Source: JAJDAT01 sp964344185
GTDB lineage: Bacteria > Nitrospinota > Nitrospinia > Nitrospinales > JAJDAT01
Reading direction: 5' to 3'
Assembly: GCA_964344185.1 (NCBI GenBank)
Contig: CAYFMN010000014.1
Location: 1-64,000 of the forward strand
DNA length: 64,000 bases
Position numbers and translations under genes: made by a program. Below the pieces are notes generated by a model. That model did not search any database, was not told the DNA's origin, and saw only the letters and a program-made list of their open reading frames with translations. This document shows, in pieces, positions 9,737 through 19,048 of the stretch. The stretch's first letter is position 1. Every line of letters starts with the position of its first letter.

Positions 9737-9941
9737 TAGGAAAATGCGGATTTTTTTTTAAAAAAACTTGTTGGAGAGAAAAAGGTAGCTTGGATCTAAA
9801 AGGAATATTTTACTTTCCTCTCCATTTATGTCAAACCCTTTGTCCGCAATATGATAATATAAAGTCCATATCAAATTCCGGAGCCTCTAACTTCGGATCA
9901 GGTAAAAATATTTCCATCCAAGAATCTCGGTTCAATTTTTC

Positions 9942-10889
9942 GTGAAACTCATAATACAAATTCCCTGCTTAAACGAGGAAAAAACGCTTCCAGAGACTTT
10001 AAAAGATATCCCAAAAGAAATAGAAGGGATAACTTCTGTAGAAATATTGGTTATAGACGACGGCAGTACGGACAAAACGATCGAAGTCGCAAAGGCTAAT
10101 AATGTAAATCATATAATCAGCCTTTCAAGCAACAAAGGACTAGCCAAGGCATTCAAATACGGTATTGACGAATGCCTACGGTTGGGAGCCGACATTATCG
10201 TAAACACCGACGCTGACAATCAATACAATGGCGGAGATATTCCAAACCTTATTAAACCTATTCTCGAAAAACGGGCTGACATAGTCATAGGCGACCGACA
10301 AGTGGAAACTATAAAACATTTTTCTCCACAGAAAATTTTTCTCCAAAAATTTGGAAGCTGGGTTGTTCGCCGGGTATCGGGCACTAAAGTTCCAGACGCA
10401 ACCAGCGGTTTTCGCGCATATTCCAGAGAAGCCGCTATGCAAATTAACGTCGTTTCAGACTTCACTTACACACTAGAAACTATTATCAGCGCAGGGAGAA
10501 AAAATTTAGCCATTGCGCACGCCCCAGTTAAAACAAATCCCAAAATGCGGGAGTCTCGTTTATTTCCTAACATCCGAACCTACATAATGAGATCCGTAGT
10601 TACGATTTTAAAAATTTATTCTATGTACAAACCTTTACGGGTTTTTACAATTGCAGGCGGTATATCTTTTGCGGCAGGCTTTCTAATCGGATGTAGATAT
10701 TTATTTTATTTTTTTATGGGACAAACCGCAGGACATATACAATCGTTAATACTTTCCGCAATTTTGCTAATTGTTGGATTTCAAGTATTTATGATGGGAA
10801 TAGCGGCTGAACTTATATCCATTAATCGTCAATTACTAGAAGATATCCAACTTAGAATCAAAAAAATCGAATTAGAAAATAAAGATTAA
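9942..10889 (+). CDS. Glycosyltransferase family 2 with C-terminal membrane helices
   Basis: The N-terminal GT-A domain has IIQIPCLNEEKTLP, ILVIDDGSTDKT and NTDADNQYNG (DxD-type metal motif). Two hydrophobic segments near residues 240-260 and 270-295 follow, as in membrane-associated polyprenyl-phosphate glycosyltransferases. The start must be GTG 9942: no ATG lies between it and the in-frame stop at 9903, and the start of the domain demands this frame. No strong ribosome binding site is visible. It is divergent from the SGNH-like gene. Probably builds a lipid-linked sugar or adds sugar to a lipid carrier. Confidence 0.86.
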   Translation: MKLIIQIPCLNEEKTLPETLKDIPKEIEGITSVEILVIDDGSTDKTIEVAKANNVNHIISLSSNKGLAKAFKYGIDECLRLGADIIVNTDADNQYNGGDIPNLIKPILEKRADIVIGDRQVETIKHFSPQKIFLQKFGSWVVRRVSGTKVPDATSGFRAYSREAAMQINVVSDFTYTLETIISAGRKNLAIAHAPVKTNPKMRESRLFPNIRTYIMRSVVTILKIYSMYKPLRVFTIAGGISFAAGFLIGCRYLFYFFMGQTAGHIQSLILSAILLIVGFQVFMMGIAAELISINRQLLEDIQLRIKKIELENKD

Positions 10890-10930
10890 AGAGGACCTCT
10901 AATAGTTGGCATTTTTACTGGTTTGCTATC

Positions 10931-10958
10931 GCCTAGCCCATGCATTTAAGGGCTAGGC
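10931..10958. terminator. Perfect 9 bp hairpin downstream of GT2 gene
   Basis: GCCTAGCCC at 10931-10939 and GGGCTAGGC at 10950-10958 are perfect inverted repeats around a 10 nt loop. The stem is GC-rich in an AT-rich spacer, 42 nt after the GT2 stop. No U-run follows, so it is not a classical intrinsic terminator. It may stabilise the mRNA end, assist another mode of termination, or act on the GT4 gene that follows. Confidence 0.5.
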
Positions 10959-11046
10959 TCCTGACAAATCTGAATTTTTAGAGTTTCCCTAAATAATAAT
11001 CTCGCCCTAGTTCCACTTTTTCATCCTCACCAAACCTCAAAATTTA

Positions 11047-12300
11047 ATGTCAGACAACGATAAAAACAATCAACAAAACCTTTTGATTTTTACCTCAACC
11101 TTTCCCAGGTGGCCTGGAGACAAAATTCCAGCAGATTTTGTGTATTGCCTGGCGCGAGAGATGAGCAAATTTTACCCAACCCATGTTTTAGCCCCTCACG
11201 ACCCCGGCGCTGCTACTCATGAAAAAATGGAAAAGGTCTCTGTTTTTCGATTCCCGTTTTTTTGGCCTAAGTCCAAACAAATATTAGCAAACGGCAAAGG
11301 GATGTTGGCCAATATGCGTCAAAGCCTTTTGGCTAAAGTACAAGTTCCATTTTTAATGCTTTCTGGAATGATCGCTTTTGTTCGAACTTTAAGAAAAACC
11401 AAAGCGTCTATCGTCAACTCTCACTGGCTAGTGCCGCAAGGCCTAATTTCAGCTTTTTTTAAAAAAAGATACGGTTATTTTCATGCCATAACAATTCACG
11501 CTGCGGACGTTTTTTTATTAGCAAGAATTCCTTTTGGAAAGTTGTTGACCCACTTTATTGTCGATAACACAGATATTTTTCTGCCCGTAAGTAAAAGAAA
11601 TCAAGAAGCTCTAGAATCTTTGGCTCCTAACAAAAAATTTCGATCTGTAATCTTGCCTATGGGAGTTCCTGTTCAATTTTTCGATTCATCAGAAAAAGTT
11701 GCGCCCGAAGATTTAAACATTGATCCTAATAAAAAAAACGTGTTATTTGTCGGAAAAATCACAGAAAAGAAAGGACTGCCCTATTTAATTCGAGCCTTTG
11801 CCGCCTGGTCTAAAGAAGAACCAGACGCTCGCTTGATAGTTGTTGGAGACGGCTTTATGAGATCTCAATGCGAAGAAGAAGCCAATCAACTTGGCGCTGC
11901 AGAAAAAATTAGCTTTGTTGGAATGAAATCAAAGGAAGAAGTAAAAAATTATTTAAAAAATTCCGACCTCCTCGTAGTTCCTTCTATAATCGATAGTCGT
12001 GGCGAAACTGAAGGAGCCCCCGTTGTAGTTATGGAAGCAATGGCTGCGGGAAAACCAATTATTGCAAGCGATGTTGGGGGTATTTCCGATATGGTTGGCC
12101 ACAATTTAAATGGGGTTATTGTTCAGGAAAAGGATGTAACCGCTTTAACTAAAGCATTCAAGATCCTTTATTCTAAAGACAACTTACAAACAATGGGGAA
12201 AAAATCGCTTGAAATCATCCAAGATTACGACTGGAAATCCATTGGCCAAAAATATAAAAATTCTTTTTCTAATTCTGGATTTATCTCCAAACAAAAATAA
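11047..12300 (+). CDS. Glycosyltransferase family 4
   Basis: This 417-residue GT-B enzyme opens with LLIFTSTFPRWPGD, the N-terminal Rossmann loop of GT4 enzymes. The C-terminal half has LFVGKITEKKGLPYLIRAF, LIVVGDG, SFVGMKSKEEV and the EGAPVVVMEAMAAGKPIIAS motif with the E-x7-E donor-binding glutamates. A retaining transferase using a nucleotide sugar is expected. It is flanked by a hairpin upstream and a terminator-like hairpin downstream, so it may form its own transcript within the envelope-glycan block. Confidence 0.92.
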   Translation: MSDNDKNNQQNLLIFTSTFPRWPGDKIPADFVYCLAREMSKFYPTHVLAPHDPGAATHEKMEKVSVFRFPFFWPKSKQILANGKGMLANMRQSLLAKVQVPFLMLSGMIAFVRTLRKTKASIVNSHWLVPQGLISAFFKKRYGYFHAITIHAADVFLLARIPFGKLLTHFIVDNTDIFLPVSKRNQEALESLAPNKKFRSVILPMGVPVQFFDSSEKVAPEDLNIDPNKKNVLFVGKITEKKGLPYLIRAFAAWSKEEPDARLIVVGDGFMRSQCEEEANQLGAAEKISFVGMKSKEEVKNYLKNSDLLVVPSIIDSRGETEGAPVVVMEAMAAGKPIIASDVGGISDMVGHNLNGVIVQEKDVTALTKAFKILYSKDNLQTMGKKSLEIIQDYDWKSIGQKYKNSFSNSGFISKQK

Positions 12301-12317
12301 AACTTTCTCTCTTTTAT

Positions 12318-12339
12318 AAAACGCTCTCTTGCGTTTTTT
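12318..12339 (+). terminator. Intrinsic terminator after GT4 gene
   Basis: AAAACGC (12318-12324) and GCGTTTT (12331-12337) form a 7 bp stem with a 6 nt loop, followed by further T residues. It sits 18 nt after the GT4 stop and only a few bases before the next ATG at 12345. It can act as a terminator or as an attenuator that lowers read-through into the next gene. Confidence 0.6.
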
Positions 12340-12344
12340 ATATA

Positions 12345-14630
12345 ATGTTGATTCCTTCGCGATTCTTCCCAATCATTATTATCGTATTATCCTTAATCGT
12401 CCGAATCGTTTATTACTTCCAATTTCAAAGCAATCCATTTTTTGATTTTGTTCCACCTGCCTGGGATCAGGATATTTTTGATAAAGGCGGTAAAGAATTT
12501 GCGCATGGAAACTTTCTTGCAAAAGATCCAAATCAATCAGACGTTTTCTCGCCATTATATAAATATTTTCTCGGAATAATTTATTGGCTATTCGGGGAAA
12601 CATACAAAGCAGTATGGTCTGTTCAATTTTTATTGGGCACGGGGTCTGCTCTTTTAATTTTTTATACGTCTAACTTTTTTTTTAGACCAGTCATTGGATT
12701 TGTCGCCTCTCTTTTATTTACCTTCTATGGCCCAAATTGGCTCTACGAAGGATCTTTATATCGAGCCGCCTTAACGACCTTTTTAACAATTTCGTCCTGC
12801 TATGGAATACTTTGGGCCTCTCACAAACCCACCATAGTTAGACTAGCTTCAAGCGCTGCGTTACTATCTTTGGTCATGCAATGTAGATCCAATAATTTAT
12901 TGTTAGTTCCTGTTGGATTTTTTTTTATTTGGAAGGCTATTGCAAAAAATGAAAATAAAAAAGTTTTAATTAGTTTATTTACAGCCGTCTTTATTTTATG
13001 CTCCCTACCGCTTCTTTATAGAGGATATCTAATACATAATCGTGTGGTTTTTTATGATCAAGGCGGCCCCGAAACCCTTCTCATGTCAAATTTGCCAGAT
13101 TATCCAGGGCGCGGCTACGGTCACTCGCCAGCCTTTGACTCTTTTCTTAAAAATCACCCTTTAACAACTTCATCCGTAGTAAAGTTTTTGATTCAAAGCG
13201 CTTGGGAAAATCCTAAAAGTTTTATCGAACTGTATTTAAGAAAATTATTTTTTCTGTTTAATAACTACGAAGCTCCGACAACTCTAAATTTTTATCTCTT
13301 CCAAGAAATTTCGCCAATTCTGAGCTGGGGATCAGTACCTTTTGCTTTTTTGGGATCATTTGGAATTTTAGGAATAATTTTATTAGGAAGGAAAAGTAAA
13401 AGCTGGACATTACTACATGCGTATTTTTTTACTCATCTATTAATGTTTTTGCCATTTTATGCAGCTTCAAGATTTCGCCTGCCAGTCATTCCTTTTCTAG
13501 CAATTTTTTCCTCTTACGCTCTATTTTGGATATGGGAAAAATATAAACAAAAACAATGGTCTCTATGCATTCCTAGTTTAACATTCGCTTTTATTTTAGC
13601 TCTAGCTATGAAAACATATCCCACTTCTGAAGGAAAAATTCGAATTTCAGATTACTCCCACATGGGCTCTGCATATCTCAAAAATGCTAGAACTTTTGAT
13701 CTCAACAAAGTAGAAAAAATTGCAGTAAAACTCTGGAACAAAGAAATTAATACTGATCTAAACCACACAAAGGGATCGCTTCTTTTAGCCACGGTTTACG
13801 ATGTATATTCAGCAACTCTTTTAAAAAATAACCAACTTGTTGAAGCGGCTAAAAATGCAAATCTAGCATTTGAAATTAACCCTTTTCACTCCCTTCCATT
13901 CAAAATCTTATCTCTAATTTATGGAAAAACAGGAGATCAATCTAAAGAATTACGCACCTTGGTTATATCTTCTATTTTAGAAACTGAAGACCCTAATATA
14001 TATGCGTTGTTGGCAAAGTTTTATGATAAAACCGATAAAAATCAAGCTATCAAGATACCAATAATTCAACACTGGCTAAAAATCGAAACAGATAAGAATA
14101 AAGTAGCGGCTTTACAATTGGAATTAGATCGATTATTGACGTTAGCCAAGAAAAAACAGGATCTATTTACGTCACAAAAAAATACGACACGGGATCATTT
14201 TTTAAATCATCGTTGGGAAAAAGCTGTTGGGGCTTATATAAATTTAAATCAATGGAATATAACAGATTCCTCACTTTATTTAGAATTAGGCGTTGCTTTG
14301 GGCAAACTACATCGATCAGAACAAGCCATCGATATTCTTTACTCTGGTCTCTTACTTGATCCAAATAATCCTTATATCCACAGAACACTATCTGATTATT
14401 ATTTAAAGGTTGAAAACTCGCCCTATATGTCTGCCATTCATCTACGTCATTACTTAAAGAATGCAGAGAAAAAAAAAGGTGAATACAAGGAAAAGGAAGC
14501 CACTTTCAATCAATTTCGATTCCAATATGGTTCGTTAAAAAGAAAACCTATCTTACCTACCCTTTCTATAAAGCATAACCTCGAAGCTTTAGAAGAATAT
14601 AATCGAAATGTTGCGTCTCAAAAAAAATAA
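12345..14630 (+). CDS. GT39-like membrane glycosyltransferase with C-terminal TPR region
   Basis: The first ~420 residues are polytopic, with roughly ten membrane helices; the first loop has FVPPAWDQDIFDKGG and DVFSPLYKYFLG, resembling the acidic loop of PMT/ArnT-type transferases. After residue ~440 the protein is soluble and helical, with TPR-like repeats such as LLKNNQLVEAAKNANLAFEINP and SEQAIDILYSGLLLDPNNPY. The combination resembles bacterial O-glycosylation enzymes that carry TPRs to bind acceptors, but this is inference. ATG 12345 follows the terminator-like hairpin directly; no good ribosome binding site is seen. Confidence 0.72.
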   Translation: MLIPSRFFPIIIIVLSLIVRIVYYFQFQSNPFFDFVPPAWDQDIFDKGGKEFAHGNFLAKDPNQSDVFSPLYKYFLGIIYWLFGETYKAVWSVQFLLGTGSALLIFYTSNFFFRPVIGFVASLLFTFYGPNWLYEGSLYRAALTTFLTISSCYGILWASHKPTIVRLASSAALLSLVMQCRSNNLLLVPVGFFFIWKAIAKNENKKVLISLFTAVFILCSLPLLYRGYLIHNRVVFYDQGGPETLLMSNLPDYPGRGYGHSPAFDSFLKNHPLTTSSVVKFLIQSAWENPKSFIELYLRKLFFLFNNYEAPTTLNFYLFQEISPILSWGSVPFAFLGSFGILGIILLGRKSKSWTLLHAYFFTHLLMFLPFYAASRFRLPVIPFLAIFSSYALFWIWEKYKQKQWSLCIPSLTFAFILALAMKTYPTSEGKIRISDYSHMGSAYLKNARTFDLNKVEKIAVKLWNKEINTDLNHTKGSLLLATVYDVYSATLLKNNQLVEAAKNANLAFEINPFHSLPFKILSLIYGKTGDQSKELRTLVISSILETEDPNIYALLAKFYDKTDKNQAIKIPIIQHWLKIETDKNKVAALQLELDRLLTLAKKKQDLFTSQKNTTRDHFLNHRWEKAVGAYINLNQWNITDSSLYLELGVALGKLHRSEQAIDILYSGLLLDPNNPYIHRTLSDYYLKVENSPYMSAIHLRHYLKNAEKKKGEYKEKEATFNQFRFQYGSLKRKPILPTLSIKHNLEALEEYNRNVASQKK

Positions 14631-14697
14631 AAAAATCTTATAGAGTTTTTCTCAATAAGCAATAAAATATAAGGTTTACAACTTTCAAAACCAGATT

Positions 14698-16851
14698 ATG
14701 CAAAAGTTATTTTATTCTAAAAAACTGTTTGTAACGCTTACGTTATTAATTATTGGAATTCCGTTAAAAGCTTTTTCAGGCAACCAATTCCCGTACAAAA
14801 ATTTAGGCGACGGCCAAAAAGCAACTTCGGTAATTTTTACGCTAGTTGACGGAATAGCTGTGGATCCTAAAGGAAACATTTATATTTCCCATCGTTCCCA
14901 AAATAGAATTCGAAAAATTGATCAAAATGGAATTGTTTCTACCATTGCAGGTAATGGTCATGCCAAGTTTTCCGGAGATGGAGGTCCGGCTATCAACGCA
15001 TCTTTAAACTTTCCAGCCGGCTTGGCTTTTGATTCAATAGGAAACCTTTTTATAGCCGATCGCAATAACCATCGAGTCAGAAAAATCGACGTAAACGGAA
15101 TCATCACAACAGTTGCGGGTAACGGCATTCCGGATTATACAGAGGACAATATTAAAGCTACGGAAAGTAGTCTTCATTTTCCTTCCGACGTGGCAGTCGA
15201 CAAATCAGGGCAAATTTATATTTCAGACAGATCTAATAACCGTATTAGAAAAGTTGACGCTAAAGGAATAATAACAACCTTTGCAGGAATGGGCGTCGCA
15301 AGTTATGGAGGCGATTTTGGACCCGCCGACGAAGCTTTTTTAAAATTTCCCTTCGGTCTTACTTTCGACAATCAAGGAAACTTATTTGTAGCGGATCGGG
15401 GAAACAATCGTGTTCGAAAAATTGATCCTGATGGAACAATATATACCGTTGCGGGAACTGGGCTTTTTGCAATTCGAGGCGATTATGGACCTGCAAATCA
15501 AGCAGATTTGGCCTTTCCAACCGACGTTGCCGCTGATAACAAAGGCAACATTTATATTACCGACCGCAATAATAATCGCATAAGAAAGGTAGATCCCGAT
15601 GGAATCATTACTACTTTTATGGGAACTGGTTTAACCCACTATAATGGAGATCAAGGAGTAGCGTCCCAATCTAATCTTCATTTGCCATTTTCCATAACTA
15701 TTAGTCACGATCAAAAAAGTTTGCTGATTGTCGACAGGTCCCACTTCCGTATCAGAAAAGTAGACTTTCTTACAGGCAGAGTAAAAACAATTGCGGGGAA
15801 TGGGAAATCCTTGATGAAAGGAGACGGCGGCCCAGCCTTAGGAGCAACGCTAGAAGGTCCATCGGGAATCACAATCACTGATCGCGGAGAAATTATTTTC
15901 GCGGATCAAATGCATAATAGATTACGCAGAATAGACAATGAAGGAAATATCCACGCATTTGCAGGAAATGGAAAAAACAGTTCCAGCTTAATTTCAGGAC
16001 CGGCTCTTGAAACATCTTTATTAAGACCTAACCTCGTCGCAAAGGGGAATAAAGACGATATCTATTCCGTAGAAAGGAATGGAAATGGATGGCGTATTGT
16101 TCATATTGATTCGAAAGGAATCATAAAACCTTTTGCCGGGAATGCATTGGCAGGCACGGATGGAGACGGAGGAAAGGCTTTAGAGGCTTCGTTTATCAGT
16201 ATAAGAGCGATTGCGGTTGGACCTTTGGGAGAACTATATATAGCAGACAGATCTAATCGATTTGTGCGCAAAATCAATAACAATGGAATTATTTCAAAAG
16301 TAGCGGAAAAAGCTTGGGATAAATTACCTGGAGATATTCATCCGAAAGGACTGACCATTGATTCTGCCGGTAATCTATACGTTTCAGATTCCGGCGCTGG
16401 GAAAATATACAAGGTCAGTTCTGAGGAAAAAGTTGAAGTTATTGCTGGGAATGGTGATTTTAAAGATCATGGAGACAACGGCCCCGCTCTTTTAGCGGGT
16501 ATCAGATCTCCAGGAGCTTTAGCTCTATCTCCCGATAATGAATTATACATTTGCGAGCAACAAACACATCGTATTAGAAAAATTGATAAAGCGGGTCGTA
16601 TTATCCCCGTTGCGGGAACAGGAGAAAGCGGTTTTTCTGGAGACGGAGGCCCCGCAATTATCGCTCAATTTCAAAATCCTCGCGATATAGCATTTGATTC
16701 TTTAGGCAATCTATATGTGACTGACCGAGGGAATAACCGAATAAGAAAAATAGATTCTAAGGGCATAATCACGACAATTGCAGGGATCGGAAATTTTGGT
16801 TATTTACAAGACGGCTTGGAAGTAAACCTAATAGTCCACAATTTTCCTTAG
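14698..16851 (+). CDS. Exported NHL-repeat protein
   Basis: An N-terminal signal peptide (Lys-rich start, LFVTLTLLIIGIPLKAFS) is followed by ~690 residues of NHL repeats. Each unit reads about 'NLYVADRGNNRIRKID..G.I.T.AGNG...GDGGPA..A.L..P.GIA.D', repeated ten or more times, so two beta-propellers or one large array are likely. Such proteins are usually binding scaffolds in the envelope or outside the cell. The last repeat is shortened. The LRR gene follows 17 nt later, so an operon with it is likely. No enzymatic function is indicated. Confidence 0.88.
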   Translation: MQKLFYSKKLFVTLTLLIIGIPLKAFSGNQFPYKNLGDGQKATSVIFTLVDGIAVDPKGNIYISHRSQNRIRKIDQNGIVSTIAGNGHAKFSGDGGPAINASLNFPAGLAFDSIGNLFIADRNNHRVRKIDVNGIITTVAGNGIPDYTEDNIKATESSLHFPSDVAVDKSGQIYISDRSNNRIRKVDAKGIITTFAGMGVASYGGDFGPADEAFLKFPFGLTFDNQGNLFVADRGNNRVRKIDPDGTIYTVAGTGLFAIRGDYGPANQADLAFPTDVAADNKGNIYITDRNNNRIRKVDPDGIITTFMGTGLTHYNGDQGVASQSNLHLPFSITISHDQKSLLIVDRSHFRIRKVDFLTGRVKTIAGNGKSLMKGDGGPALGATLEGPSGITITDRGEIIFADQMHNRLRRIDNEGNIHAFAGNGKNSSSLISGPALETSLLRPNLVAKGNKDDIYSVERNGNGWRIVHIDSKGIIKPFAGNALAGTDGDGGKALEASFISIRAIAVGPLGELYIADRSNRFVRKINNNGIISKVAEKAWDKLPGDIHPKGLTIDSAGNLYVSDSGAGKIYKVSSEEKVEVIAGNGDFKDHGDNGPALLAGIRSPGALALSPDNELYICEQQTHRIRKIDKAGRIIPVAGTGESGFSGDGGPAIIAQFQNPRDIAFDSLGNLYVTDRGNNRIRKIDSKGIITTIAGIGNFGYLQDGLEVNLIVHNFP

Positions 16852-16868
16852 AAGTTAAAACTTAAAAG

Positions 16869-17876
16869 ATGCAAAAAATCACGAAAAAAAGTAGTTACTT
16901 TATTTTCATTTGTCTTATTACTTTTCCTGCCCTGGCCTACTCATTTGATATTAACCAATTTATATTTAATGGATTATCAAAAAACAGAACCTCTTTAGAT
17001 ATGGGAGGAAGCGGCATCCTAAAAGATTCTGGAATAAAATCTTTAGCCCGATCAAAATTAATTCGCAATGTACAAAACCTTAGGCTGCAAACCCACGAAA
17101 TCACAAGTATCGGAGCAAATGCTTTAGCCGTTTCTCCCTATCTTAGAAAGCTAAAATCCCTAGACCTATTCCAAAATAATATTGAACCTGACGGAATCAT
17201 AGCCCTAGCTTTTTCCGATAATGTAAAAGGCTTAACCTATTTAAATCTGTGGGGTAATAAAGTTAGAGATAAAGGAATCATTAACGGTATAGCCAAATCG
17301 GAAAAGTTAGTCCGCTTAGAATATTTGGATCTTTCTGGAAACCAAATCGGGCCTAATGGAGCTAAAGCGCTTGCAAACGCTGATTTCAAAGCTTTAAAAG
17401 TATTACTGCTAGGAGATAATAATATTGGAGACGAAGGATTTGCCGCGATAGCAAAATCTTCTAATCTAACTAATTTAAAAATACTAGACGTTTCTAAAAA
17501 CCAAATAGGGTCTATCGGGTTAAAGCATTGGAAAACTTCCGCCAAAATTAACAGTTTAGTCGAACTGGTTCTAAAACAAAACCAATTAACGAACGAGGCA
17601 ATCCAATACTTAACAAACTCAAAAAACTTTTCGAAACTAAAAAAATTAGACCTCCAGTGGAACAAATTTAGTTTTCAGGGAGCTAAACACCTGTCTCAAT
17701 CAGCTCACCTTAAAACGTTGAAGATTCTAAAAGTTTGGGGAAACGAAATAGGCGATAAAGGAGTCCAAGCTATAAACGAATCTCCTTACCTAAAAAATTT
17801 GACTAACACTATTTTACCTTTTGATCGTGGAGAAGTTTCAACTGGCCGCGAATTAGAAGGTTTACAAGAAAATTAA
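16869..17876 (+). CDS. Exported leucine-rich-repeat protein (RI-type)
   Basis: A signal peptide (YFIFICLITFPALAYSF) precedes about nine leucine-rich repeats of ~28 residues in the ribonuclease-inhibitor style: 'LKVLLLGDNNIGDEGFAAIAKS'. Such horseshoe folds bind other proteins. The gene abuts the next LRR gene directly (stop 17874-17876, ATG 17877), so they are translationally linked and probably arose by duplication. Location is likely periplasmic or surface. No catalytic motif is seen. Confidence 0.85.
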   Translation: MQKITKKSSYFIFICLITFPALAYSFDINQFIFNGLSKNRTSLDMGGSGILKDSGIKSLARSKLIRNVQNLRLQTHEITSIGANALAVSPYLRKLKSLDLFQNNIEPDGIIALAFSDNVKGLTYLNLWGNKVRDKGIINGIAKSEKLVRLEYLDLSGNQIGPNGAKALANADFKALKVLLLGDNNIGDEGFAAIAKSSNLTNLKILDVSKNQIGSIGLKHWKTSAKINSLVELVLKQNQLTNEAIQYLTNSKNFSKLKKLDLQWNKFSFQGAKHLSQSAHLKTLKILKVWGNEIGDKGVQAINESPYLKNLTNTILPFDRGEVSTGRELEGLQEN

Positions 17877-18965
17877 ATGAACGATCAAAAATCTAGAAAA
17901 AGCTCGTTTCGATCAAAATCCTGGATTTGGATTTTAATTTGCTGTTTTTTTTCTTTGGGCGCTTCCGCTCCGATGTCTGTTGAAAAACTAGAAAAATACG
18001 TAAAGAAAAAAATCAGAAGAAATAAACACGCGTTGAGGATTAAATCAAAATTAATTGGAGTAGAGGGGGCAAAGTTTTTGGCGCAATCTACCTTACTTAA
18101 AGACATCAAAACTCTAGTTTTATATGGGACTGGCATTAGAGACGAGGGAGTTTCTGAATTGGCCAAATCTAAAGAGTTAGCGGGACTACAAACTCTGGAA
18201 TTAGGCAACAACAATATTTCAGACATTGGAGTCGATATGATTTCAAAATCTCCTATTTTCTCGGAGTTAAAATCACTTAGTTTATATAGAAATGAAATAG
18301 GCGATATAGGAGCTGCATCTTTGGCAAACTCAGATGTCTTATCAGCGCTTGAGGAAATAAATTTAAGCTATAACAATGTTGGCGACGATGGAGCTACTCG
18401 ATTAACTTCTTCAAAAAAGCTAAACAATTTGCTGGAGTTATATCTTTCATACAACCCCGTTGGGGCAAGCGGTAAAAAAGCGTTATTAAAATTTGAACAT
18501 AAAGTTAAGTTTTCAGATATGCAAAAAAAAGGAATCCTGAGCAACCTGGAAAGCCATTATATTGGGGATGCAGGCATTGAAGCTCTTTTGGAAACTCCAT
18601 TTGCTTCCAATTTAATGGAATTGAATTTATCCCATAACGATCTTACAGACGCCGCTATCATTCAAATCGCAAATTCTCCACAGTTTTCTCAATTAAGATC
18701 TTTAAAATTATCAAATAATAAAATCGGGGACACTGGAGTCAAAGCATTGGTTGAATCTCAAACTCTAAAAAATCTAGAAATTCTCGACCTAAATTACAAC
18801 TTCATTGGGGACAAAGGCGCTAAAGCGATTGCAAACTCTCCAAACTCGGCCAAGCTAAAAACTTTGACTTTAGAAGAAAATGAAATCAGCGCAACTGGAG
18901 CCGAGAATTTATCAAATACCCCATATTTGCAAAATCTTACAGAACCCATCTTTGGGTTTCATTAA
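17877..18965 (+). CDS. Exported leucine-rich-repeat protein (RI-type), second copy
   Basis: A signal-like segment (SWIWILICCFFSLGASAP) is followed by ribonuclease-inhibitor-type LRRs with 'LKSLSLYRNEIGDIGAASLANS' units. Near residue ~205 a short non-repeat insert separates two LRR sets. It starts immediately after its paralogue with no spacer. The two share signal, repeat type and ending (YLKNLTN or YLQNLTE), supporting tandem duplication with divergence. A third LRR of this style without a signal lies at 60978-61373. Confidence 0.85.
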   Translation: MNDQKSRKSSFRSKSWIWILICCFFSLGASAPMSVEKLEKYVKKKIRRNKHALRIKSKLIGVEGAKFLAQSTLLKDIKTLVLYGTGIRDEGVSELAKSKELAGLQTLELGNNNISDIGVDMISKSPIFSELKSLSLYRNEIGDIGAASLANSDVLSALEEINLSYNNVGDDGATRLTSSKKLNNLLELYLSYNPVGASGKKALLKFEHKVKFSDMQKKGILSNLESHYIGDAGIEALLETPFASNLMELNLSHNDLTDAAIIQIANSPQFSQLRSLKLSNNKIGDTGVKALVESQTLKNLEILDLNYNFIGDKGAKAIANSPNSAKLKTLTLEENEISATGAENLSNTPYLQNLTEPIFGFH

Positions 18966-19048
18966 TTTTTATAAGACTCTAAAAATAAACTGTTTGGGGT
19001 TTCAAATAATTTCGGGATATCATGTAAAAAAACATACTAAATTGACTA

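Noticed and set aside
17237..17665. 142-residue minus-strand frame in the LRR gene
   Set aside because: The repetitive LRR coding sequence produces long antisense frames by chance; no independent evidence supports it.
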